From Candidatus Acidulidesulfobacter diazotrophicus (GTDB lineage: Bacteria; SZUA-79; Acidulodesulfobacterales; Acidulodesulfobacteraceae), in the NCBI GenBank assembly GCA_004195025.1, contig SGBB01000019.1, positions 1 to 44,437 of the forward strand: a stretch of 44,437 nt of DNA, in the 5' to 3' direction. Shown here piece after piece: positions 16,842-24,409 of the stretch (positions are counted from its first letter, which is position 1; every line of letters starts with the position of its first letter). Both the position numbers and the translations under genes were made by a program. Below the pieces are notes generated by a model. That model did no database searches. It had not been told where the DNA came from and was given only the letters and a program-made list of their open reading frames with translations.

Positions 16842-17678
16842 ATGTCAAAAATTGATTTTTCAAATTTACAAGCTCCCTCAAAAAAAAGAGTTGACACGAC
16901 CGAAATTGATGATATTTTTTTAAATTTTTTAGCAAAACACAAGTATGCCGATGAAGTATCGGCTAATATTATTTACAATAGAACCGAAAAAAAATTATGG
17001 GAAAGAATGTATAAATTAATAAAATATAAGCTAATAAGAAAAAAACTTGCGCCTATTAACGATATAGAATTTAATGAAAAAATAAAACAGTTAAATATTC
17101 TTTCTCTTGACGATAGCGGTTGTGCTTATTGCCATACAACTAAACTAAAAAAAATAGGTCGGGCGGGAATTTCATTGAGGCATGCTCTTTATATCAGACG
17201 TTTATGCGCCGCCCTTGAAATGATAGGATTTGATAATTTTGATTATCAAACAGAATATATATTAAATAAATTTAATAATTATTTAATAAATGAATTCGGC
17301 AACAAACATAGCATAATATATCCGAGCGAAAATACAAAAATAAGTATCAGACCTGATATTTATATTAATAAATATGAGATTATTTTAGAAGTAGAATTGT
17401 CTATTAAAAATAAAAAAAGATATGCCGATAGACTTTTTTGGACACAATATATGCACGGCGTAAATAAAACTATTTGGTTTGTGGAAGACGAAAAAAAGAA
17501 AGAAACCCTGATGACAATTTTTTCAGAATTAGAAAATTATAGCTACGTTTATCAAAAAGGTTTCGGTCCTCAATTAATTTCTCCTAATGCAATTAATAAA
17601 AATCCTATATGGATTATAGATGATTTTTTGGAAAATTATAAGCAAAATTTTGTAATGCTAATAAATCTAAATATTTAA
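16842..17678 (+). CDS. Replication-relaxation-like protein
   Basis: A 278-residue protein that resembles the replication-relaxation family of plasmids and ICEs. It has an N-terminal winged helix (about 20-95; the wing region has LNILSLDDSG). A C-terminal half carries a PD-(D/E)XK-like core: RPDIYI (170-175), ILEVELSIKN (181-190) with E183, E185 and K189, then RY and a long helix. Family members assist relaxases or replication initiation. Here no relaxase is visible, and the gene is followed by a 2.1-kb non-coding, hairpin-filled tract that could hold its target. C94 and C97 in GCAYCH may bind metal. The assignment rests on motif layout only. Confidence 0.5.
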   Translation: MSKIDFSNLQAPSKKRVDTTEIDDIFLNFLAKHKYADEVSANIIYNRTEKKLWERMYKLIKYKLIRKKLAPINDIEFNEKIKQLNILSLDDSGCAYCHTTKLKKIGRAGISLRHALYIRRLCAALEMIGFDNFDYQTEYILNKFNNYLINEFGNKHSIIYPSENTKISIRPDIYINKYEIILEVELSIKNKKRYADRLFWTQYMHGVNKTIWFVEDEKKKETLMTIFSELENYSYVYQKGFGPQLISPNAINKNPIWIIDDFLENYKQNFVMLINLNI

Positions 17679-17949
17679 AAATATTAAAAATTTATTTAAA
17701 ATTTTAGTATTTTTAAACAGAGCCAATTACTTTCCGTTTAAAATATTGTTTATTTTTTTCATTAAATTTTAAAATATTTTTATATTATTCCGTTTAACAC
17801 TTTCAAAAATCTTAAATAAAATTTTCACAATTAAACCCTTTAATTTGTTTTTAAATCGGTTTTTATTTTCAGAATAATAACTTATAGCCGAATAAAAATA
17901 TTACCTTAAATGTTAAATTAAGCCCCTTAATTTGATATAAAAATGACGT

Positions 17950-17995
17950 CAAGTAGGGGGGTAATGTAGGGGGTAAAATACCATCCCCCTACTTG
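17950..17995. repeat. G-run hairpin with two competing left arms
   Basis: CCCCCTACTTG (17985-17995) is perfectly complementary to CAAGTAGGGGG (17950-17960). Its CCCCCTAC part also pairs with a second GTAGGGGG (17966-17973). The two left arms are tandem copies of GTAGGGGG(G)TAA, so only one can pair at a time, as in an attenuator or a switchable structure. Confidence 0.6.
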
Positions 17996-18303
17996 GTATA
18001 TTTAACTTATTAATATTATTGATAAATTTAGTTCGTAAAAATCCCGACTAATTGTAGAGTGGGGGCACATTTTAAAATATAAGAGAGGGGACGTAAGAAT
18101 ATTTTAAAATCTACCCCTTAACAATCAATAAACCAAAACCAAAAGAAAATTCTTAACTACATGTTTATGATTTTTGTAAATAATAAATTATTAACAAAAA
18201 TAAATAATTCTACGCTCATAAGGAAGGTCGCTTGAATTTTTAATTATTATGGGGTAGCCCGATCAGATAAGACGGCGGAATGAAGGCTGTCGGTGAGCCC
18301 CCA

Positions 18304-18342
18304 TAAAAATATAACTTTCAAAATACGAAAGTTATATTTTTA
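18304..18342. repeat. 16-bp perfect hairpin, AAAATAC loop
   Basis: TAAAAATATAACTTTC (18304-18319) and its exact reverse complement (18327-18342) flank the loop AAAATAC (18320-18326). It is the first of three hairpins in this tract with this loop sequence. Confidence 0.7.
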
Positions 18343-18369
18343 TCCAAATAAGAATCGCTTCGCTTCTCT

Positions 18370-18395
18370 TACACTTTTAAAATACAAAAAGTGTA
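18370..18395. repeat. 9-bp hairpin, AAAATACA loop
   Basis: TACACTTTT (18370-18378) pairs with AAAAGTGTA (18387-18395); the loop is AAAATACA. A CGCTTCGCTTCTCT motif lies just upstream (18354-18369). Confidence 0.6.
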
Positions 18396-18476
18396 GAGCT
18401 TCTAATTTTTCCGCCGTCTTCTTTCTTAGCATGATTTTGCCTTTTGATTACATGATGTAGTAGCTAACTGATTCGG

Positions 18477-18550
18477 TATATCCGCATTCGCTAAAATCTT
18501 TTCGGTAGTTCCCACCGAGAAAGATTTTGAAACGGGCGAATACGGATATA
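18477..18550. repeat. Long imperfect inverted repeat
   Basis: The outer arms TATATCCG and CGGATATA, then ATTCGC and GCGAAT, then AAAATCTTT and AAAGATTTT, then CGGT and ACCG enclose a short AGTTCCC loop near 18507. It is about 74 bp end to end with small internal mismatches, long enough for a cruciform or a stable RNA stem. Confidence 0.65.
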
Positions 18551-18562
18551 TTTATTCGGAAA

Positions 18563-18611
18563 TGTTTGCGATTTAAATTTTCAAGTTTTCAAATTTAAAC
18601 AAATCGCAAAC
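18563..18611. repeat. Inverted repeat with GTTTGCGATT arms
   Basis: GTTTGCGATT at the left edge and AATCGCAAAC at the right edge are perfect complements. Inner TTAAATTT and AAATTTAA arms extend the pairing with a 2-nt bulge. It lies 12 bp after the 18477-18550 inverted repeat, so the two may be one composite. Confidence 0.65.
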
Positions 18612-19224
18612 ACTATTACAAAAACAAAAACATTAAAGTAAAAACGCCCTTTGATTAAATTACAAATTTCTAATATCTTGCTTATTGAATTTTTTCTTGC
18701 GATTTAATATTTTATTTTTTATTTTACTTTTATTTTTTTTGTTAGCCGATTAATTTATTTAACTAAAAAAATTCAACAATCAATCTATAATAAATTTTGG
18801 AAATTTTCTCAATCAATTTATTTCATAAATTGCGTTAGACTAATTTATTTTAATTTTATTTTTTGCAATATTTTTTTCTTTTATTTTTTTGTCTTATTGT
18901 TTATTTCACATCTTTAATTAATTTTACTTTACAATTATACTCCGTATTTAATTTTACATTTCTATTGATAAATCCGTAAGGAACACGCGATGAATGTGAC
19001 TAAACTTATTAGTACCGTATTTAATTTTTCATTTGCTTAATTATTATTTATTAATTTTATGTTTGCATAATATTTTTATTTTAATAAGCGTAGTCTGTTC
19101 TGAAAAATTAAACACTAAATCCTATCGGATTTTACTAACAAGTTAACTCACAATCATCGCTACAGGTAAGAGTATGATTTATCAACAGAAATATAAAATC
19201 GGCTAACTACGAACGCTGCGCTTC

Positions 19225-19281
19225 GGATATTTCTTTAACGAAACCAAAATTAAAATACAAATTTTGTTTTCTATAATATCC
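19225..19281. repeat. Nested hairpin, AAAATAC loop
   Basis: GGATATT (19225-19231) pairs with AATATCC (19275-19281), and CAAAATT (19245-19251) with AATTTTG (19260-19266) around AAAATACA. CGCTTC precedes it and CTTCGCTTGC follows it, which resembles the motif next to the hairpin at 18370. Confidence 0.55.
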
Positions 19282-19458
19282 TTCGCTTGCTTATTCGGAA
19301 TAATTTAAAAGGCATTAAAGTAAAAACTATTTTTATTTTGCGCAGTCTTATAATTTATTTTAATAATTATTTTTATTTCATTTTCACTTTTATATTTATA
19401 TTTTTATTTTATAAAGTTATTAAAAAACAATTCGGATAAAAAGAATCTAAAGGCATCA

Positions 19459-19545
19459 TAATTATTTTTATTTTATTTTCATAAAGGAATAATGCCTTTA
19501 TGTCTTTTGTTTGACATAAAGCATGAAAACAAAATAAAAATAACT
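19459..19545. repeat. Large imperfect inverted repeat
   Basis: The inner perfect stem CTTTATGTC/GACATAAAG lies around TTTTGTTT near 19496-19520. The outer arms of the form TTATTTTTATTTT-ATTTTCAT and ATGAAAACAAAATAAAAATAA pair almost fully. It spans about 87 bp. Confidence 0.6.
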
Positions 19546-19547
19546 AC

Positions 19548-19619
19548 AGAATAAATAACACGGCTCACAAATAATTAAAAGACAAATTATTTGTTTCGCT
19601 TTGTGGTGTTATTTATTCT
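19548..19619. repeat. Nested perfect inverted repeats
   Basis: AGAATAAATAACAC (19548-19561) is an exact complement of 19606-19619. Inside, ACAAATAATT (about 19567-19576) pairs with AATTATTTGT. It directly follows the 19459-19545 inverted repeat. Confidence 0.65.
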
Positions 19620-19952
19620 AAAAACAATAAGGATAAAAAGAATCTAAATACTTTCAATGTTCGTTCGCAAGCTGTTCTTATTTTAGTTTTTCATTTTAAT
19701 AAGCTTTATCTTTCTATTACTTATATTATTATTTATCTATAAGCTTGCTCACTCACAATACAACACAATATAATGAACCTATTATTTAAGACAGGTTTTT
19801 TAAAATTGAACTTCCGCAATTACAATAATTGTAAAAATCTGTTAAAATTTATTATCGGCTAATAATAAAAAGATTAAAAAATTAGCAAATTAAAAATAAT
19901 AAATTTAAATATAATTAAAATAATAATTATAATTAAACATAGGAGCGTTATA

Positions 19953-21098
19953 ATGAGCATAAACCACAGAAAGTTTTCTCCTGATTTTAAGGCTAAAGTT
20001 GTCTTAGAACTATTGGAATCAGGCAAGACGACTAATGAAATAGCCACTCAATACAAAATACTGCCTAAAAGCGTTCAGGTATGGAGGAAGCAGTTTTTAG
20101 AGAATGCTTCAGCTATTTACGAAGACTCGGTGTCTTCTAAGAAATACAAAGACGAACTAAAAGAAAAAGAAAAAAAAATAGAAAACTTAGAAAAAACTTT
20201 AGGCAGAACTGTAATGGAACGAGACTGGCTGCAAAAAAAAGTAGGGAGCTTGGGCTTGATTAAAAAATTAAGCCTTGTAGAACCTGAGCTCCCGTTGTCT
20301 ATTACAAGGCAGTGCCAGCTGTTAAAATTAAATAGAACTACAATTTATTACGAACATGCTGAAAGATTCTTGGATCAAATTATATTAAACAGGTTAGATG
20401 AAATATATACGGAATTTCCGTATTACGGATATCGCCGTATGTATCATACTTTAATTCAGGAAGGCAAAGACACTAATCCTAAGCAAATATTAAATTATAT
20501 GAAAATACTGGGTATTAAAGCGCTGTATCCGGCAAAGAAGAAAAATACTTCAATACCGGACGCAAATCATGAAAAATATCCGTATCTTCTGAAAGGACTT
20601 AAAGTAACTAAGCCCAATCAGGTCTGGGCGTCGGATATAACTTATATCCGCCTTAATCACGGCTTTGTTTATTTATGCGCTATAATAGACCTTTATACAA
20701 GAAGTATTCTGTCGTGGAGCCTATCTCCTATTATGGACGAAAGACTTACTGTGAATGTATTAAATAATGCTATACATGAATACGGAACGCCCGAAATATT
20801 TAATTCTGACCAGGGTTCGCAATATACGGCTCAAAAATTTATCAATATCTTAGTGAATCATAATATATCTATTTCAATGGATTCTAAAGGCAGAGCATTA
20901 GATAATATATTTATTGAAAGATTCTGGAAAACTATAAAATACGATAATATCTATCCTTCTGGATATTTAACGATAAAAGAAGCGCATGACGGTATTGACG
21001 CTTTTATACATCAATATAACAATCACAGGCTTCATTCGTCTTTAGGGTATAAACCGCCGCTAAAATTTTATAGTGAATATTTTGAAAAAGCGGCATAA
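19953..21098 (+). CDS. IS3-family transposase, single fused ORF
   Basis: A 381-residue DDE transposase. Residues 1-60 are the OrfA helix-turn-helix (HRKFSPDFKAKVVLELLESG ... SVQVWRKQFL), followed by a leucine-zipper-like helix (about 68-95). The rve catalytic domain has the DDE residues in WASDITYI, NSDQGSQYT and NIFIERFWKTIK, and the usual NHRLHSSLGYKPP tail. In most IS3 elements OrfA and OrfB are joined by programmed -1 frameshifting; here the two parts are in one frame. AGGAG precedes the ATG. The gene looks intact and may be active. Confidence 0.93.
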   Translation: MSINHRKFSPDFKAKVVLELLESGKTTNEIATQYKILPKSVQVWRKQFLENASAIYEDSVSSKKYKDELKEKEKKIENLEKTLGRTVMERDWLQKKVGSLGLIKKLSLVEPELPLSITRQCQLLKLNRTTIYYEHAERFLDQIILNRLDEIYTEFPYYGYRRMYHTLIQEGKDTNPKQILNYMKILGIKALYPAKKKNTSIPDANHEKYPYLLKGLKVTKPNQVWASDITYIRLNHGFVYLCAIIDLYTRSILSWSLSPIMDERLTVNVLNNAIHEYGTPEIFNSDQGSQYTAQKFINILVNHNISISMDSKGRALDNIFIERFWKTIKYDNIYPSGYLTIKEAHDGIDAFIHQYNNHRLHSSLGYKPPLKFYSEYFEKAA

Positions 21099-21422
21099 AA
21101 TTTTTAAAGGGGGTACCCCTTTAAATTATACTAATAAAAATAATTAATAAACAATAAACAAAAGAATAATAAAAAAAGAATAATAAAAAAAGAATTAAAA
21201 GACGGAATTAATAAAATAAAAAATTAGTCTTGACAAATGGGTGCAGTATAGAGTTAAGATATGATTAATTGATTTAGCTTGCAAAAAATTATACTCTAAT
21301 TTATTTAATATTTTATAAATTTAATTACTAATGAGGCAGAAACTGCACCAATATTATTTTTAATAGTACCTTAAAACATGTGATTTCCATAAATGGAGGC
21401 AGAAAAGTAACCATAGTTATTA
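21099..21422. other. IS3 right end and gene-free flank
   Basis: The first part (to 21235) is the non-coding right end of the IS3 element. After it, GGTGCAGT near 21239 is complementary to ACTGCACC near 21334, an 8-bp inverted repeat with a long spacer. No gene is visible. Confidence 0.5.
21230..21235 (+). promoter_or_regulatory. Outward -35-like hexamer at the IS3 end
   Basis: A consensus TTGACA sits at the right tip of the IS3 element facing outward. IS3 elements often create hybrid promoters this way. The flank has no good -10 at 17 nt (TAAGAT lies 19 nt away), so activity at this site is doubtful. Confidence 0.3.
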
Positions 21423-21681
21423 CTAAAAAATCATATATTCCGATAAAGCCGAACAAGAAATAAAAAGGTTAAAATTCTGTAGCGAAGTGAGAATCCCATC
21501 ATCCCCGGTAAGTTTTTTGCCGGCGAGAAGGTCTTTAACGGCGGAATTGAAATCTAACGACGGTTTTTTGTCGGTTAAACCCGACCTGCTTTTTGGAAAG
21601 TTTTCCATGTGTCAGTCTCCTTAGGGGTTAGTTCAATTATACTATGCTGAAATAGACTGACGCAGAATTTTGAACAGTCTC
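21423..21681 (-). mobile_element. IS256-family relic, left end and N-terminus only
   Basis: On the minus strand the terminal inverted repeat GAGACTGTTCAAAATTCTGCG (21681-21661) is followed by a ribosome site (AAGGAGA) and an ATG at 21608. The frame begins MENFPKSRSGLTDKKPSLDF and reaches AGKKLTGDDGILTSL, which matches IS256/Mutator transposase N-termini. Homology then stops, and an unrelated 18-residue tail runs to the stop at 21423. The element has lost everything downstream of about 45 codons. Confidence 0.7.
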
Positions 21682-21788
21682 ATAAAATTAAATATTCTTT
21701 GTCATTTAAATTTTAAAACCGAACTTTTGATTAAAATTAAATTATAATAGTCGCCGCCGAAAAAGTTGTCCAAGATTTGGTTATCAGT

Positions 21789-22331
21789 TTATGGACCGTT
21801 CATAATAATTAATTTAAATCTATTATTAAAATTAGAATATTCATTTAATAGTTTTTCTCTGTGAGCAAAAGTGCTATCAACTTCAAGAATTTTTTTTTGT
21901 TGTGATAATGATAAATTTTTATATTTATGCCCGTTATATATTGTAGAATTATCCATATTATTTAGTGCTTTCACAGCTAATGACCCTGTAATATGGCGGG
22001 GTTTTTTTAAATTCTCCTTAGCTATTTTTTCTTGCTTTAATGCCTTACTATAATTTTCAAGAGCGGCAAATCCTGACTGGAAAACCTTAATATGGGCAAA
22101 GTTCTTATGCTCTTTCATTATCATTTTAAGATTATGTGCGAGCTGGGTGGTCATTCTAATTTTACCAGAATTAGCTTTTATAGATTTTAACGCATTATTA
22201 ATTTTTTGGTTATAATGTGTAGATAAATTACCTCATGAGTTAAGTCCATCATTCATTTGAATTGGAAAGGCCTTGCTTACGGTAAACCCTAAAACTGAAA
22301 CTACTATTAAAAATAAGACTATTTTTTTCAT
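21789..22331 (-). pseudogene. Secreted protein interrupted by one TGA, possibly TrbJ-like
   Basis: Reading from the ATG at 22331 (AGGTGAG ribosome site) gives a signal peptide, MKKIVLFLIVVSVLGFTVSK, then AFPIQMNDGLNS. A TGA (22235-22233) follows, and the same frame continues GNLSTHYNQKINNALKSIKA through 21789. The helical, Gln/Asn-rich mature part and its signal peptide are reminiscent of P-type TrbJ/VirB5 proteins of conjugation systems, but that is a guess. The TGA sits where Trp (TGG) would fit. Other genes in the window stop at TGA, so recoding is unlikely. The gene lies 30 bp downstream of the exported Sel1 gene, in the same direction. Confidence 0.6.
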
Positions 22332-22360
22332 TGTTCTCACCTATAATTAATGTAAACATA

Positions 22361-23086
22361 TTACATCTTTTTCTTTTTAGCTTTCGCATACGCTGCCTGG
22401 TATTTCCGTTGAACTTCCGTTCTTTTCTGTTGTACAAGTTTAGTAATATTATAATTAAAATGAAAAAATATTCTAAAATGTTTTTCTAAATCATTTGCGG
22501 GCATGTTAGCAGACATATCAAGTGCTTTATCCTCCCAATACTGATAATTTGAATAACTACTATCTTTAGGTAATCCATAATTATACAGAATGGCCAGGTC
22601 TACGGCCGCTCGGCTACTTCCTTTTTCCGCCGCTTTTTTATACCAATACACCGCTTTAGAAAAACTTATCGGTACGCCTTTTCCGATAAAATAGGCGCAT
22701 GCAAGATAATAAGCTCCGTGATAGTCCCCTGCGGTTGCCGATTTTTTAAACCAATATATTCCTTTTGATATGTTTTTATGAACACTCGCAGGGACATTCC
22801 TTAGTGCTAAACCTGAAAAATACTGCATGCCTAATTCCCCTTCCGCATGTGGATTTCCCGCAATCGCCGCTTTTTTATACCAATACGTTCCTTTGGAAGG
22901 ATTATATACGTCATCGCTGCCATATGTATAGTCATCGCCTAATTTTGCTTCCGCTTTGACATTTCCTTGTAATGCTGCTCTTTTTAATTGTTTTACTTTA
23001 TTTAAATAATATTGCTTAGTAGACATAGCATTTGCCGTTACTGGTATTAACAACAGTAATAATAATACTAAAATAATCTTTTTCAT
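22361..23086 (-). CDS. Exported Sel1-repeat protein
   Basis: A 241-residue protein with a Sec signal peptide (MKKIILVLLLLLLIPVTANA) and at least four Sel1-type repeats: AALQGNVKAEAKLGDDYTYG, AAIAGNPHAEGELGMQYFSG, SATAGDYHGAYYLACAYFIG and AAEKGSSRAAVDLAILYNYG, each ending with the typical A..WYKKAA helix. It is probably periplasmic and acts as a protein-interaction scaffold. The C-terminal tail is very basic (KAKKKKM). It is likely the first gene of a minus-strand pair with the interrupted secreted gene. Confidence 0.82.
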   Translation of the reverse strand: MKKIILVLLLLLLIPVTANAMSTKQYYLNKVKQLKRAALQGNVKAEAKLGDDYTYGSDDVYNPSKGTYWYKKAAIAGNPHAEGELGMQYFSGLALRNVPASVHKNISKGIYWFKKSATAGDYHGAYYLACAYFIGKGVPISFSKAVYWYKKAAEKGSSRAAVDLAILYNYGLPKDSSYSNYQYWEDKALDMSANMPANDLEKHFRIFFHFNYNITKLVQQKRTEVQRKYQAAYAKAKKKKM

Positions 23087-23101
23087 AATTCAATTCTCCG
23101 G

Positions 23102-23600
23102 TAGTGTATAATTAGTTGTGTAAATTTATTATGGCAAAAAAGATGCACCTCGTATAAAATATTAATTGAAACTTTCAATTTAAATTAATTATTTTAAGGA
23201 GGCACATCTAAAATGAATTTTAACATTACAACTCAAGAAATTAAAGAATTATTTTTAATAATTAAAGAAGAACCGACAAAACTTTACGAGATGATGGAAG
23301 TAAATATGCAAAAACATATCGGTAAATATTTATCAAAACTTATAGATTTAGAACTTACCGATCATTTAGGCAGAAAGCCGTATCAAAGAGCAAAATGCAG
23401 TCTGACGCCTAAGAACTACCGCAACGGTTCATATAACCGCAAGTTTTTAATTAAAAGGATAGGGGAAGTGGGCATTAAAGTTCCAAGGGATAGAAATAAC
23501 GAGTTTCATACGCAAGTGCTGCCTAAGGCAAAACGTTACGATAAAAGAATATCTAACGATCTTCACGCTATGTTTCTTCGGGTATAAGCGTACGAACCGG
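23102..23600 (+). mobile_element. IS256-family relic, N-terminal part of transposase
   Basis: An ATG at 23213 (AAGGAGG upstream) opens a 124-codon frame with typical Mutator-family landmarks: ELTDHLGRKPYQR, NYRNGSYNRKFLIKRIGEVG, KVPRDRNNEFHTQVLP and LHAMFLRV, then a stop. In another frame the DNA at 23581-23598 reads GISVRT, the expected continuation (...RGISVRT), so one base has been lost in a G-run (about 23579-23583). Homology ends after that, where an IS3 relic begins. It is clearly a dead, truncated copy, different from the IS256 relic at 21.4 kb. Confidence 0.75.
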
Positions 23601-23678
23601 ACCTGCTATAATTTAATAGACACTCGGTTAAGGGTATTATAAAATAATTACACCAATACTTAATCGGAGGTTTTTATT

Positions 23679-23753
23679 ATGGCAGAAGAAAGAAGATCAT
23701 ATTCAAAAGAATTTAAATTAGATGCAGTTGATCAGGCAATCAGTATAATTTAA
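23679..23753 (+). pseudogene. IS3-type OrfA N-terminal relic
   Basis: A ribosome site (CGGAGG) and ATG open a 24-codon frame, MAEERRSYSKEFKLDAVDQA then ISII and a stop. The first ~18 residues match IS3-family OrfA helix-turn-helix starts. The match ends at 23734-23740, exactly where the ~150-bp duplicated segment begins. The rest of the element has been replaced by that segment. Confidence 0.65.
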
Positions 23754-23883
23754 TAACATTTATTAACAAGTATATATATAATTTATACGGATATATGGAT
23801 ATTCAAAAAGTAATAGAAAAATATGTTAAAGAAGATTTAAAAAAGAAAAAAGCCAAATCATTCAAAAAAGATTTAATGCTGAT
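23734..23883. repeat. Long direct repeat, copy 1
   Basis: 150 bp starting AGGCAATC and ending CTGAT. It recurs at 29247-29394 with a 2-bp length difference and scattered changes. The segment holds a conserved leader and the first ~30 codons of a small gene. The two copies bracket the STAND-NTPase and A24-peptidase genes. Confidence 0.8.
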
Positions 23884-24409
23884 GAGCCGCTATAAGCGGA
23901 TATAAACCGTTGGGTGGGGTACCTGTATCTTTATATATCAAAAATTTTATTCTTAAAATTGATTTTATTATGTTTATGCGATATAAATTGCACGATAATA
24001 TTTATTAATAAAGACAAACTAATTTAACCTTTAGAGAGGATTAACGATAAAAAAACATAAGAGTGGCTCTCTCTAATCGCTCGTTTTAAGCAAAGCCGTC
24101 AACCCATAAGATTAATTTTAAACCAAAATAACTTAAAACTTTAAAAGATATGGAGATAATATGTTTAAAACGCTTATAGCGTAGCTTAAAATACGAATAA
24201 ATTATATATAATAGCTTAAGAAAATAAACAATAACCTGTTAATTCGGTTTCTATCGGATTTAGCAATTCAAACTTTCTGATCAATTGTTAAAATAGCGGA
24301 AAATACTTCAAAAATATAATAATATTTTAATAGTTTAAGATTAACAATATAATAACGTCATAATTAATCAATTATTTTAATTTACATTTTATTATAAAAG
24401 GAGATTGCG
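23754..24409. other. Region before the STAND gene
   Basis: Apart from the small repeat-borne gene (23795-23905) there is no protein gene. Visible features are a CCGCT/AGCGG mini-hairpin (23886-23898), a complementary TAGAGAGG/CTCTCTCTA pair around 24033-24081 and a CGCTTATAGCG palindrome near 24172. AAAGGAG (24399-24405) is the ribosome site of the next gene. Confidence 0.5.
23795..23905 (+). CDS. Small basic protein in the direct repeat, copy 1
   Basis: A 36-residue frame: MDIQKVIEKYVKEDLKKKKA, then KSFKKDLMLMSRYKRI. Its first 30 residues are nearly the same as those of the copy at 29306, including the substitutions expected under selection for a helical basic peptide (LKKKK versus LRRYK). 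No ribosome site is seen; the leader is conserved instead. The copy here may be truncated, since the other runs 12 residues longer. Function unknown. Confidence 0.4.
   Translation: MDIQKVIEKYVKEDLKKKKAKSFKKDLMLMSRYKRI

Larger units (their letters stand above)
18247..18420. repeat. Composite structured region, possible ncRNA
   Basis: AAGACGGCGGAA (18269-18280) pairs perfectly with TTCCGCCGTCTT (18409-18420) over 128 nt. TTATGGGG (18247-18254) also pairs with CCCCATAA (18299-18306). Inside lie a perfect 16-bp hairpin (18304-18319/18327-18342) and a 9-bp hairpin (18370-18378/18387-18395). The two longest helices overlap in order, so they may be alternative folds. The G+C content is clearly above the surroundings, as expected of a structured RNA or a mobile-element end. 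Confidence 0.5.
17679..19783. other. 2.1-kb gene-free field of nested hairpins
   Basis: No open frame of credible length exists on either strand. The tract instead holds many inverted repeats, listed individually: 17950-17995, 18269-18420 (long-range with two inner hairpins), 18477-18550, 18563-18611, 19225-19281, 19459-19545 and 19548-19619. Short direct repeats also recur: CATTAAAGTAAAAAC near 18629 and 19312, and GGATAAAAAGAATCTAAA near 19434 and 19630. Three hairpins share an AAAATAC loop. The tract lies between a relaxation-like gene and an IS3 element. A plasmid or ICE origin region, an array of miniature elements, or structured RNA genes are the options; I cannot choose among them. Confidence 0.7.
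19784..21235 (+). mobile_element. IS3-family insertion sequence, apparently intact
   Basis: About 1.45 kb around a full-length transposase. The ends carry an imperfect inverted repeat: left ATTTAAGACAGGTTTTTTA from 19784, right (read inward on the minus strand) TGTCAAGACTAATTTTTTA ending at 21235; they share TNAAGAC, T6 and A. No flanking target duplication is evident, so the limits are estimates. The right end contains TTGACA pointing outward. The element lies at the right edge of the hairpin field. Confidence 0.6.

Noticed and set aside
18477-18611. Integron attC sites
   Set aside because: The arms lack the RYYYAAC/GTTRRRY core sites and no integron integrase is present.
17679-19783. Retron or group II intron
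   Set aside because: No reverse-transcriptase frame exists near the structured tract on either strand.
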